A DNA stretch of 64,000 nucleotides from Mortierella sp. BCC40632 (GCA_011634665.1 WAEK01000019.1:434001-498000), one strand, 5' to 3'; counted from the first letter of the stretch, positions 11,891 to 22,172 are shown. Numbers and translations are program-made. The notes: generated from the sequence alone by a model not told the origin.

Positions 11891-14854
11891 TTATGATGCT
11901 TGCTTTGCACGATTGCGCTTGCGCACACGAGTAGCCCTTTTCTCTTTACTACTCTGACCTGTTGCAGCATGTGCTCCACCATCCGTTGTCGTCTCGACTG
12001 GATCATTGGGTCGTCGTTTTTTACGATCAGGACCTTGAGCATGTACATCACTGGCTATTTTGTTCCTTGGCGACTGACGTCGCTTGCGTTGCGTAGAAGG
12101 GCACTCCTGCTGCTCTTGCATTGATTCGTGTCTTTTCGCCGTCTGACGAGGCTGCGCTAAAGATTGTGCCTCTGGTCGATCGCGAGTCTTCCAGTAGTCT
12201 GAGATGCACTTTCTTTCAATAAAGTTCGACTGAGGCTCCCAGGTCTTTTCTTTGTATCCTTTCCAGCTTACGTAGTATTCCATCCCCTCCCCAGGAAGTT
12301 CCCTGTGGTCAAGAATTTTATGTACTACATATGTATCTGTTGTTTCGAAGTCGTCAAGCACAAGCTTGAGCTGCGATGGTGCGAAATTACGCCCAAGCAG
12401 TTCCCCAGTACCATATTGCAGTATGTAGGAACCACCGGTCGTTTTTCTAACAACAGTGTACGGGCCTTCGTATCGCGGGGACAGTTTGTCACCCTTGATC
12501 GGATCCAACGACATGACCTTCGACCCATCAGGGAACTCATTGTGCAGTACCGTTTTGTTAAAACGCTCAATCATGCGACGTTGAGTTTCACGAGCCGTAG
12601 CATCGATAGCTGGGAAGACGGTCTTGGTCATATATTCAAGCCGCTTCAAGAGTTCTTCTTGGGATACTAATTCGCCCTTGTCATTTGAGAAATTACTGAT
12701 ACCATTGAATCGCCTTGCAAAGAAAAGTGAGAAAGGCGAAGAATTATGCAGAGCTGCCACCTTAGTGTTCATGGCGAGCTGTGCCATGGGTGCATGAAGT
12801 GCCCATGAATCCTCTTTATCGCTGACCTCTTTGCGAATGATGTTACACGCAGTCTTTACGTGAATCTCAGCGACACCATTGCCGCGAGGATGATAAGGAG
12901 TGACCAAGCGATGTTGCGTACCCATCGTGTTTGTCATCTCTCTTATTGCCTCGTCGACGAATTCTCTACCATTGTCAGATTGAAGGACGCGAGGGAATCC
13001 AATAGTGGTGAAGATCTTGAATAGCACTTTCGCGATTGTAAGCGATTCCTTGTTTGGTATGGGTTCAAGGAAAACAAATCGGGTGCAGACATCTGCCAAA
13101 ATGAGAAGGAAGTTGTTAACCTCACTCGTCACAGGGAAGGGACCGGCTAGATCAACAGCCATGTGTTCTCCTGGCAACTGAGCATGAATGGCTGACATTG
13201 GGTGATAACCCTTGCGCGCGATGTTGACTCACTGGCATTCTGGACAACGCTGAACAAATTCCAAGCAATCCTTGGCCAAGTGGGGCCACGTTTTATTTAA
13301 CGAATGGATGTGATTGACCATCGCATTGGTACCGAAGTGACCTAATGCATGGGTGTCAGCTAATAATATTTTTCTTTCGGAAACCTTGACCGTCTCTCGA
13401 GGAGTCTCGGCATTCTGAATTAAATCCATGTAACCATATACCTTGGTTGATGCTTTCCCGATTGACTTACTCGTCCACAGCTCCTGAGGAAACTGTCGAG
13501 ATAACGCATCCGGTAACACATTCAACACTCCAGGCCGATACACAACCTTGGAGGTATAATCCAGAATTGTTTCCTGCCACGCCGTTAACATGGAGTTCAT
13601 ATCCTTTTGCGAATGCATAAAGATAAGAGCTCGATGGTCAGTAAAGAGTGTGAAATGACGTCCCCACAAATAATAATGCAATTTTTTGAGGGCGAACACA
13701 ATTCCCAACAACTCTTTCTGGGTGGTTGAATAGTTTCGTTCACTTGCCTACAATGAACGAGCAACGAAAGAAATGTAGCGAATATTCTTCGGGTCCGATT
13801 CTCCCCCCGGCAACTGGTACAGGACCGCGCCAATGCCATAGTTCGATGCGTCTGTCGCAACGTAGAACGGAAGGCTAAAATCAGGAAAGTGGAGAATGGG
13901 AGCTTGCGCCAGAAGATTTTTCAAAGCGTTAAAACATCTCAGCTGGAGATCATTGAGAACAAACGGGCCAGGTACATTCCGTAGCGCATCCAACGGAGCG
14001 GCTATGGTGCTGATGAGCGGAACATATTCCCTGAAGAAATTGAATGTACCCATGTACGATTGGACTTGCTTACCCGTGGTCGGGGGCTTCCATTCGTCTA
14101 TGTTCACCAATTTGTTGGGATCCACCCGCTTCCCGTTAACATCAATGATAAAGCCCAGCAGCGACACTTGTGTGCTGTAGAAGTTGCATTTCTCTCTATT
14201 GATAATAAGTTTTGCTCGGGTCAGGCGACCGATGACAATCTTGACATGCAGTTCATGATCACGACGGTTCTTGGATGCAATAAGGATGTCATCAATAAAA
14301 TTGCGGACAAACTTCAGGTCTCCTAGAATTCTGCTCATACCTCGCTGGAACAAACTCGACAAGGGCTTCAGTCCACACGGAGCCTTCTTGAACATGTATT
14401 GTTGTCCATTGTGCATGAACGCCGTGAGTGGCTGATCCTCCTCGTGGATCGGAAGTCGATGATATGCCTGTTTCAAGTCCACAGTCGAGAATACCGCATT
14501 GCCTCCTGCAAACTGCATGATATCTGAAATAAGTGGAACAGGGAAATTGTCATCCGGTAAGTAGGCGTTCAAAGGTCGTGGATCGAGACACACGCGATAA
14601 AGCGTCTTATTTCCATCCGCATCCTTCTTTGCTGCCAGCGTTAACGTGTTATTATGGCGGTTCCCGACAGGCGCAAGAGTAATCACATCATCAGCAAGCC
14701 ATGCCTTGACTGCATCGTCAATGATGGGAACTTGCGATGCTGCGAACGTCTTGGGTCTACGGTACAACTTGACATTCTCCGGTACTGGCAAGTATACCTT
14801 CATCTCCGGGACGGGGCAGTAACTTGTTTTCGGGATCATGGCGATAGCCTCCAA
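11891..14854 (-). pseudogene. pol: Ty3/gypsy pol (RT-RNase H-integrase-chromodomain)
   Basis: A single frame of about 988 codons interrupted by two stops, TAG at 13748-13750 and TGA at 13229-13231. In order it has reverse transcriptase ('VCLDPRPLN', 'STVDLKQAYHRLPI', active site 'FIDDIL'), RNase H ('VATDASNYGIGAVLYQ', 'TDHRAL'), the integrase H-H-C-C zinc finger ending 'RCPECQ', and the integrase core ('MAVDLAGPF', 'LQSDNGREF', 'HPRGNGVAE'). It ends in a chromodomain ('YYVSWKGYKEKTWEP') plus a basic tail. That order places it in the chromovirus branch of Ty3/gypsy (Metaviridae). The protease is absent upstream. The second stop lies directly after the zinc finger. Because the frame is otherwise continuous, the copy died recently. 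Confidence 0.9.
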
Positions 14855-14868
14855 TAACTTGTTGATGC

Positions 14869-14975
14869 TGTCAGATATGACACGTCACGGGCAGGGTATA
14901 AATAATCCCCTGCCCGGCCATCACAATAAGATCCCTCTCTTTTTCCCATTCCATCATCGTGTCATATACATCAGC
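14869..14975 (+). repeat. Short LTR-like spacer between gag and pol
   Basis: It begins 'tgtcagatatgacacg' and ends near 'cgtgtcatataca', so its ends are inverted (atatgacacg/cgtgtcatat). Inside, 'gggcaggg' and 'ccctgccc' bracket 'tataaataatc', a TATA box in the loop of an 8-bp stem. It looks like a very short LTR or a MITE that replaced the gag-protease junction; I found no clear target duplication. Confidence 0.4.
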
Positions 14976-14977
14976 TC

Positions 14978-15499
14978 ATCAGCAGGTTTGCGGAAACTAG
15001 GGACATAACGTTCCATCATCTTAGTGGCAGCCGTATCAGGTCCAAGACGGGAGATGGCAAAGAGAATCTTGTCGGTATCGGTAGGGTATGTGGAGTCATT
15101 GGCAACAAAGAAAAGATCCACTCGAGCCTGGAATGACTTCCATTCTTCGCGCTTGCCCGAGAAGACTTCGGGGAGAGCGAGGCGGGGCTTGGCTGGTGAT
15201 GAAGTGCGGCTGGCTTGAGTGACGGTGATGTTATTCGACATGTCGCTGCGGAGGGTATCCAGTGCTTCTCGGAATTGGGCTTGACTGACTGGATGGCGGA
15301 CCCTGGGGAGGGCACCCACTTGTTCGTCGAGCTCTCTTATGGTTGTCTCAAGAACTGCTGCACGGTCTTCCAGAGATGTGATCGTGGGAGCTAGGTTTGC
15401 GAGGAGACCTTGTGTGACAGCATTGTAGACTGTCTCTCCTGCTTTGCCACCATTGCCACCATTGCCACCATTACTACGCCCCCTCACTGCGCCCTGTAC
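14978..15499 (-). pseudogene. gag: Ty3-type gag fragment
   Basis: The likely start is the ATG at 15499 (MVQGAVRGRS...), after which come a Gly-Asn repeat, a coiled-coil-like helix, and 'LPEVFSGKREEWKSFQARV' with 'DKILFAISRLGPDTAA', the conserved core of Ty3-class Gag. The frame ends in unrelated sequence shortly after 'RYVPSFRKPADE', so the C-terminal capsid part and the zinc knuckle are missing. It lies on the same strand as pol and could belong to the same element or to a relative. Confidence 0.65.
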
Positions 15500-15564
15500 C
15501 ATAGTATATATAACCCCATCTCTTTGTATTATAAACATCATCCGTTTCTAGCTCTCCCTTCTTG

Positions 15565-15650
15565 TTCTTATCCTTGTCCCTGTTCTTGTCCTTGTCCTTG
15601 TCCTTGTCCTTGTTCTTGCCCTTGTCCTTGTCCCTGTCCAACCTCTCGTC
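15565..15650. repeat. Low-complexity (ccttgt)n tract
   Basis: Repeats of ccttgt with interruptions (ccctgt, tcttgc), about 14 units. It separates the gag fragment from the next retroelement fragment. Confidence 0.85.
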
Positions 15651-15659
15651 CTGTTGCTA

Positions 15660-16316
15660 TTACACCTTAGAAGAAAGGCAGTTGAATGCGAAAAAATTCC
15701 ATCATTTCAGAATTCTTGGAAGCAGCATCTTCAAGGGTTCGGACGCGTTCAACCAAGGCATTGAAGTTGGTGTTGGCATTTTCAAGTCCAGCGGCAGGTA
15801 GCATGGCGGAGAAAAATTGTTGATGAGAGTCAGGGAATTGTTTTGTGTTTGCTGAGATGGTAGGGCTAGGGATGAAAGATCAAAAGTCGTTTGATCTGGC
15901 AATGCCGAGAAAATCTAGACGAGTGTGGACAGAGTGATCTTTCAAGGCTAGATGGAAAAGGCGAAGGAGAAAATGGATTGAACAGGGAAGAGAGGCTTTC
16001 AGGTGCTGAACTGGATTTATTCAAGTTACCAGATACAGAACAAACTATGGTAGAGCTATAGGGTATTTATATTATTAAATGAAGGCATAGCCTCGGCGCC
16101 TAGGAACTGATACGGACAAATACTAGTTCTGTAGAACTAACTAGAACTATTACTAATAAATAATTACTAACAAATAATTACTAATAGATGATTACTAAGA
16201 AGTATACGCAATCATCTTAGTAATCCGGGGGCCTTGGGATCCTAGGATAGCTTCCTAGGGTCTTCGCAGTGTCCTTGTGACCTAGTAGTTGTCGCGAGGC
16301 TGCGGCGAAGCAAGGA
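15660..16316 (-). mobile_element. Fragment of a second retroelement (gag start and LTR-like flank)
   Basis: The minus strand over 15660-15840 reads '...FFSAMLPAAGLENANTN' and 'VERVRTLEDAASKNSEMM', a short helical stretch like the N-terminus of an LTR-element Gag. The adjoining 16000-16316 is AT-rich with 'aataattacta' repeats and could be its LTR. It is too short to classify. The MULE is inserted at its right edge. Confidence 0.35.
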
Positions 16317-16325
16317 CTACGGACT

Positions 16326-16347
16326 GAGTGTCCTTTTGGGCTGACCA
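16326..16347 (+). repeat. MULE left terminal inverted repeat
   Basis: Begins GAGTGTCC immediately after the 9-bp target duplication; pairs with 22142-22163. Confidence 0.88.
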
Positions 16348-16479
16348 AATGGAACTAATGGAGTGAAAGGAAATAAATGATTTAGTGTGAGCCCCTTGGT
16401 CGAGCTGTGAAAACATTTCAGTAAACAGCAAGGCGCGTACCTCAGAACTAATTCTCGTGTTGTAAACACGCATAAGACT

Positions 16480-16824
16480 CTATTGTCTCTTGGTTGATGG
16501 TCCAGCGATGGGCTCTGTCTCCTGTATCGGCCCTGAAGACCCTGCCAAGGATGATCGCCATCCGTACGAACCGTCTCCATGTACCGGCAAAAGATATCGA
16601 GGTCGTTGCTGGTTCTGCAAATGCTCTCTTGCGGCCACTGCCATATTGCCCGCTGCCAGAACATCGCGGTGGAATGGTGTATTGCAGGACTCGCAAAATA
16701 ACCTGCGAATCGATGCAGACGAGACAAAGTCTAACGGATCCCTTCCACTGCGTTGGCATTTTGGGCATCGCTTCGAGGTGTAGAACTCGTTGATCCCGAC
16801 CACCAGGTAATCGAGCGATCGTGC
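16480..16824 (-). pseudogene. Fanzor (eukaryotic TnpB-like) C-terminal remnant
   Basis: From an acceptor-like 'cttctag' (exon start 16824) the frame reads 'LVVGINEFYTSKRCPKC', a ~23-residue insert, 'RLFCESC', then 'HRDVLAAGNMA' and 'RPRYLLPV'. This is the signature end of TnpB/Fanzor nucleases: a C-x2-C...C-x2-C zinc ribbon, the RuvC-III aspartate in 'HRD' and the helix after it. Fanzors are RNA-guided DNA endonucleases. Here only the last ~115 residues remain, and the REC/WED region and the RuvC-I Asp and RuvC-II Glu are absent. A 22-T run (16862-16883) lies in the gap and may mark the insertion or deletion that removed the middle. It lies downstream of the XPG-like gene on the same strand, so the two may once have been one protein; that is inference. 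The identity of the zinc-ribbon end is fairly secure; present activity is excluded. Confidence 0.75.
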
Positions 16825-16861
16825 CTAGAAGTCGGAATGTAGAAAAGATTAGTATGTCAAG

Positions 16862-16883
16862 TTTTTTTTTTTTTTTTTTTTTT
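16862..16883 (-). repeat. Poly-T run between XPG-like and Fanzor parts
   Basis: 22 T (poly-A on the coding strand) exactly where the central Fanzor domains would be expected. It resembles the tail-only retroposon scars elsewhere in the window. Confidence 0.6.
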
Positions 16884-16969
16884 GGCTATCCGAACCTGCG
16901 AAACATACTGTAATCATGCAACAAGTCAATTAAATAGAGGAACACCATCCTACCTCTTTCCAGCAGCTT

Positions 16970-18029
16970 TCAAGCGCAGGGCTTTGTGGCCTTGACTCTG
17001 CTTTGTAGGTCGAAAACTTGGCTGTTCCTGAGGACTGCCTGAGCATTGGCGATCTTGGCCTCTTCAGGGGCATACATTAACTCTTGACCGTGCTCGTATA
17101 CAAGCAGAGCTTGGGAATAATCGATAGGCCTGCTTGTATTCTTGCTGACCCTGGATGATCTACCATACGCATCAACTAGCTCGCCAACGCTTGCTGTTAT
17201 GAAGGAAATTGATTAGAGACTATGGACAAGCAAGTCAACGTAATAGTGACTGCAGACAATTACCTTGGGTAAGCTCGCGAATTATGCCAAAGTTCGACTT
17301 TGTTCCTAATCCTGGAACGTTGTTGCTGTAGTCGTTAAGAGAAACAGCCGCCAGAGCTGTCAGCTGTGCCCGGGATACTCCGAGGGCCTTGGCACAGTCA
17401 TCGACATCGTATCGCTTGAACGAGCGAGCCGTTGGACGAAAGACAACCCCGATGCTGCGATGGGCCAATAAATCCGAGTCGCCAGACACGACCAACACGG
17501 ATTGTCCAGACCGTGTTAAACTATCGTGTCGGAGTCTGACAGCGACGTCAGCCTCGCCAGGTGCCCGATGAGCATTCCAGCCGGTTTTTTGAAGTAGTTT
17601 GGTGATTTCATCTCTGTCCTCGACTGTCAGGGAAACCGCCGAATCAGTGATGCGATTAAAAATCTGATGCTTGGTCCGTGAAAGAGGTTTGCCCATTTAG
17701 GCTCTTCTCTCTGCCTCGTCAACTAGCTTGTGGGCTTTCTCAACCTTTTTGTTTACAGCGGCTGTCCTCTGGGCATGGGTTTTTGCTTTGTTCTTTGTTG
17801 GATAGCCATCCACGAAGATTTCGGTAAGTTGGGTCTTGGGAAGGCGTTCCGAGAGGAACTTGTCAAGCGCCGCGGCTCGTCTTTCGGGATGACACTTGGT
17901 GTAGATTCTCTTGATCTTCGAAAAGTATGCGCCAAAGAGATCAACAAGCACCCTCGTTCCTTCGAGTATTTTTTCTTCAGGAGGCGTGATAGAGTCCTCG
18001 ACGAGTTTCCACAATCCGAGGACCCCCAT
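16970..18029 (-). pseudogene. XPG/FEN1-like structure-specific nuclease (MULE cargo)
   Basis: Exons 18029-17264 and 17193-16970 join in phase through a 70-nt GT-AG intron. The N-domain starts MGVLGLW as in FEN1/XPG/EXO1, where the free N-terminal Gly matters. Next come 'VLVDLFGAYFS' and 'IFVDGYPTKNKAKTHAQR', carrying the first two metal-binding Asp positions. The I-domain has 'APGEADVAV' and 'VVSGDSDLLAH', the Glu/Asp and Asp-x-Asp pairs. The helix-3-turn-helix reads 'LNDYSNNVPGLGTKS' with its Asp. So every metal ligand expected of the family is visible. One in-frame TAA (17697-17699) splits the N- and I-domains and is followed at once by ATG. The second exon adds ~74 residues and ends in TGA. 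Family members cut flap or bubble DNA. The gene sits inside the MULE and shares its strand. Confidence 0.75.
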
Positions 18030-18079
18030 TACTGAACGTGACGGGGCGTGCGTGTATGAGTGTAAAGGAAGTTTGAAGA

Positions 18080-18260
18080 AAAAAAAAAAAAAAAAAAAAG
18101 GAGGTGGGAAGGTTGAGCGATAGAAGTAGAGAGAGAGGAGAGGTAGAGGTGTTGAGAGATAGCGGCGTTTGTTGAGAAAGAGAGATAGGAAGAAGATGAG
18201 AGAAGAGAGACGAAGAGAGACGAAGAGAGAGGTAAAAGAAAAAGAAGAATTGTGGCTGGT
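18080..18260. repeat. Poly-A and purine-rich tract upstream of the XPG-like gene
   Basis: About 21 A near 18080 followed by 160 bp of GA-rich sequence (agagaga, gaagag). It lies just upstream of the XPG-like start on the minus strand, where it reads as a pyrimidine-rich leader, as seen before other genes here. Confidence 0.5.
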
Positions 18261-18322
18261 GGAGGTGAAAAAGGTGGATCCCTCGACTCAAATCACCTTC
18301 CTAAAACGGCATTTCGTCGGAT

Positions 18323-18347
18323 GAGTGTCCTGTTGATGGGCTGACCA
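18323..18347 (+). repeat. Internal MULE TIR-like copy
   Basis: 'gagtgtcctgttgatgggc' followed by 'tgacca' matches the outer TIRs with a short insertion and has the left-end orientation. The 9 bases outside it (tcgtcggat) do not match the right-end duplication, so it was not used in the last transposition. Confidence 0.7.
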
Positions 18348-19028
18348 TCCCTCTGTTTGACTCCGCCCCCCCCCCTCCCACCCAAAATGTATCAAGATAT
18401 CGTTCAATTTTGGACGTACACTTATTATCCAATCAGCGCTTGCCTTTCATCTAGGATGTTCAAGGCCCCATTTCCAGTAGTTCTTCATAAGTGAAGTACC
18501 TTTAGACGCGAGTTTTTTGTTGGAGTCTCTTAATAGATATTGAATATATATAATAATTTTTTTTACATATGTCAGTGTAATTTTCTCGAGTGGGAAGCAG
18601 GGTGTCGACACATTATGAGCCAGAAGGTCGGGTTGGGACGCGTGTCTAGTCAACTTTTGACAATGCTTAAAAACTAAATGCACATTATTCGCGCAATTCA
18701 ATATCAAGGCCTAAAAGATCCACTAGTAAAACTATTGAAGGAAAGTCAGGGGAATCTGGTTAGTGAGAAAATGTAAAATGAAACCGATCATGGAAGCCCA
18801 ATTTTTGACCAAGTCTTAATGCTTCAAAGAAGTCATTATATTCTTCCCCTGGATACATTATAAGTGTGCTTGCCTTTCTAGCCAACAGTTTAGGCTGGAT
18901 TCAGCCTAGATTCTGGCAAAGGGTAAAGGCCCAAATGGTGCGACTTTGATCTTTTTATCACTCTTAATTCGGGTTCAAATGATGCAGAGACTGGACAAAG
19001 AGCTCGTTGTGTTTATTGAATGACTAGC

Positions 19029-22000
19029 CTAATATTTCTGTCGCTGTCTCTTGGTCTTTGATTTCATGCTTTCTTCAACCATGCGAACCAATCTTGCTAA
19101 CGTCTCGTTTATCGCTTGTTCATTTTCTAGGGGAGCTTCCTTGTCTTGAAGAGATATTAGAGAGGTAAGACGTTGGAGATTGGTGGATAGAGTATCCGGT
19201 ATTGGTTCAAAAGTCGGCTCAGTGTACTCAAGATAATCTCTGTGAGCTGCATCTAAAAGCGAACGCTTGTTATCTGGCTTATCGCTATGGGGATGGATGT
19301 CATCACACCTAAGCTGTAATTGTGGTATTTGAGACATCACTAAGGCAATATGCTTGCAGCAGCTGACATTCATGCGGAAGTATGGGCATGTACAGTTGAT
19401 GATCTCGCCAGATGCCATTCGACTAAAGTCTACAGAGATGTCGTATGATAATCTAGGCGTCGTAAAGGATTCAACTCGGAATGTTCCATTGTCGATCTGT
19501 ACCATTGGCTCACCAGCAAAGCCCAGCAACTCTCTGGTCTGTATGTGTTTTTCAGCTATGATTTTGAGGCGTGCTTCAATCTTCTGTGCCGGGTTCATGC
19601 GCCCTACTTTCATGATGCCTAAGATACACTTCTGCTGGAAATGAGGAACGGCCATGAAAGCCAGGATGGAAATGACAGTGTCAGGGCGCCGCTGATGCCG
19701 ATCTCGAAAGAAATGTCGCTTGAGGATGTTGTGCCAGGATTCGATGTAGTTGTTGGTATCGATAGATGCATATGATACTTCTTGTCGAAAGCACATCATC
19801 CAGGACTTCTGAATTTGAGAGTTATCCTCACTCTGTTCAGGCCCAAAGTATCTTTTGTTTAGATAGTGTAAAAGATCCGTCTGTCCTTTCCACTTTTCCC
19901 GGTAGTCTTGAATCAGCAGCACGGCTCTAGCATGATTAGGTTCTCTTTGGATTGAGCGAAGTTCTGCAACCGCCTGTAAGACTCAAAAAACGAATTTTAG
20001 AATCTCAAGGCACCAATTGTAAATAAGTGAAGGGAGTGCACGAATGAAACGTACCTCGTCCCTAATGGCTTTTCTCTGGTCAACATGAAGATGAGTAACT
20101 CCATGAATGCGACTGCGAACCTCGCGTTCCCAAATACGAAAGACATGCCAAGCACAAAAGAAAACGGGGATCTGATCTTCTGCGAAAGCAGTCTTGATTG
20201 CCAGTATCTCAACATTGCCTTGGTCCGTTATCACAGCGTTCGGCCTGTAAACATATAAGTTGCCTGGCGAGGAAAAGATCTCGGTCATCTTGCTTCGGAG
20301 TCCCCGTAGCCATCCGACAAGAACAGAATTTTCCGTGGTCTTTGTCAACAGGAAGGCTACTGGAACGCCGAATCCTGTTCTGGCGTTTTTTACAACGAGC
20401 GTGAATAGGTTGGTTTTCTGCCTATCGATACAATGGTTTCATTTGTAAGTGCAAGGCTCAAGAAAAGCCAGCCAGCCTGAAAAAATCAAACACTCAGGAT
20501 TGTACCCAAACACATCGTGAGTCCCATCAAAACAGATAGTTCTTCCATGCGCTTGCAGCTGATTCATTTGCCACCTTGTGGCAAATCCAAAATAGAGTCC
20601 ACTAACGTGGTCATCCTTGTCATAGTAAGTGAATCCACCATCATACTCCAGTTCCATCATCCATTTCATTGATGAGAGCACAGGGTCGTTATCTTTCCTC
20701 ATTTTGTTGGCCATGATGGAGTGCCAGATGTTGTAGACATCGTCGTAGGTGATGGAGTCATCACGAGAGAAGCGTCCCTTCTCCCGCAAGACCTGCATAA
20801 ACTTGTCATGTTCCATTGTGAGCTGGTTCATCACCATAGAGATTGTGGAGCCCCCCAGAATAAGCTTCTTGATCGTCGCCTTGATAGCCGCCGATTGTTG
20901 ACGAGATCCCAGACCGTTAAAGAGCCCCACATCGTGGTTATGCTCGTAACAATAGGAAACATGACATACGGTCTGGCTTGTCCCATCAAGTCCTGGAACT
21001 TTTTGAGTGCTGACTCGGATCTTGGCATGACATCCCTTCTTCATGCTCTGTCTGCTAACCCTTTGCTTTCCTGATTTCCCTCCAACCACTCTGTCTTTTC
21101 TGATGGTGCGTTTTTGGCCGGCACACTGACATTGCAAATAAGACAATGTGCCCCCTTTCTTTTCTTTGCCAGTATACTTGTAAATGCCCTTCATCTTAAC
21201 AAAATTGTGGAAATTTGGGCCTGGTGTCGTTGAAGCCATTCGACATACTCGTCCGGAGATAGAGTGAAATGAGCCGATTTCTCTGTGATCTGTAACGCTC
21301 CATCTCGAAGGTTTTCCTCTCGGATACCACCATCTTTCAACAAACACTCGCGAACCTCTTTCAACGCAAGCTCGCGCAAGTTATTGGATATCTGCATTTG
21401 AATCCGCTGAGTAATGATCGGAAGTAGCCAGTTTATTAGGCCTTCGATTAAATAGAAAGCTAAACACATGGAGAACCGAGCTACACTTGCACTCACCTCA
21501 ATTGGGGTACCCTCAATCATGACTACGCTGGGTAAAGTATCGAAACCGGCATCAACTGAGCCTGTGTCTAACTCTGCATCATGTGCTTCATCAACAACAG
21601 AGTTATCTCTGGCAATGTCGGTATCCCTTTCGTCGGCAAGACCGGCATCCTCTGGGTTTTGGTTGGCGTCATGCTCCTCAGAAAAATCGGAGCTTTCTAC
21701 GTTGTTGGTGACGGAATCAGCACTATTGGTAGGGGTGTCAGCGTCATTGCCAAGGTCGACTTCTCCAGTGTCCAGATCTGCGTCGTAAGTGTCATCCTCA
21801 CCACTACATCTAGGTTGAGGCTCGTCATTAAAAAGAGCGGCCTAAGGGTGGAGAAGAGTAAGTAATAGGCTAAGGGATAAGTTCTTTCTCTTTTTTCTTT
21901 CAGGTAAGGAGTGACTGTACCAGTTTCCGCAGACTACTAACGACGAGCATCTCGATGTCCTTCTCTTTGTGTGCCGGGGTAGAAGGTGCAGCCTCGGCTG

Positions 22001-22031
22001 GCGTCCTGTTTCGGACGCGGGACTTGACCAT
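19029..22031 (-). CDS. MULE transposase
   Basis: Five exons: 22031-21921, 21841-21497, 21406-20506, 20421-20055, 19973-19029, all with GT-AG introns that keep phase (about 889 aa). The N-terminus is basic, then an Asp/Glu-rich region. A WRKY/GCM1-like zinc region follows ('LQCQCAG', 'KGCHAKI', 'SYCYEHNHD'). The MULE catalytic core has 'ICFDGTHDVFG' (first Asp), 'AVITDQGNVEILAI' (second Asp) and 'FFCAWHVF'. The C-terminal SWIM finger reads 'CTCPYFRMNVSCCKHI'. One base is missing in an A4/T4 run (21201-21204) in exon 3: the frame before it and the frame after it both match the family but are offset by one. It is either a real one-base deletion or a sequencing error. The gene lies just inside the right TIR, typical for this superfamily, and would mobilise the XPG/Fanzor cargo. 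Confidence 0.88.
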
Positions 22032-22141
22032 GGGAGCGAAGGGATGCAAGAGCGGATGTCTGATGGTTGATGGGCAAGCTTTTCAATCGAATCAACAAGT
22101 TTGTGATGTAGGGGTAAATTTTGAAATGCATGGTTTACTAA

Positions 22142-22163
22142 TAGTCAGCCCATAAGGACACTC
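22142..22163 (-). repeat. MULE right terminal inverted repeat
   Basis: Reverse complement of the left TIR with two mismatches; followed directly by the 9-bp duplication ctacggact. Confidence 0.88.
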
Positions 22164-22172
22164 CTACGGACT

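Larger units (their letters stand above)
11340..15541 (-). mobile_element. Chromodomain Ty3/gypsy retrotransposon, decayed
   Basis: The minus-strand element comprises gag fragment, pol and 3' LTR, read from right to left. Only one LTR (11340-11591) is found; no matching LTR occurs on the right, so the 5' end is lost. The rest of gag and all of protease are missing, replaced by a ~100-bp LTR-like spacer (14869-14975). The interval therefore may join pieces of two related elements. Confidence 0.7.
16317..22172 (-). mobile_element. Complete Mutator-like element with XPG and Fanzor cargo
   Basis: Terminal inverted repeats lie at 16326-16347 and 22142-22163. Reading inward both start GAGTGTCCTTnTGGGCTGAC, with 20 of 22 bases identical. 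They are flanked by a perfect 9-bp direct repeat, ctacggact (16317-16325 and 22164-22172), the duplication length expected for Mutator. The element proper is 5838 bp. All three genes lie on the minus strand: MULE transposase (22031-19029), an XPG/FEN1-like nuclease (18029-16970) and a Fanzor C-terminal remnant (16824-16480). A third TIR-like copy lies inside at 18323-18347. Because the target duplication is intact, the whole unit including the cargo moved as one piece. Confidence 0.88.

Noticed and set aside
11572..11934. Plus-strand open frame of 120 aa over the LTR and end of pol
   Set aside because: It is antisense to the Ty3 pol end and LTR and shows no domain.
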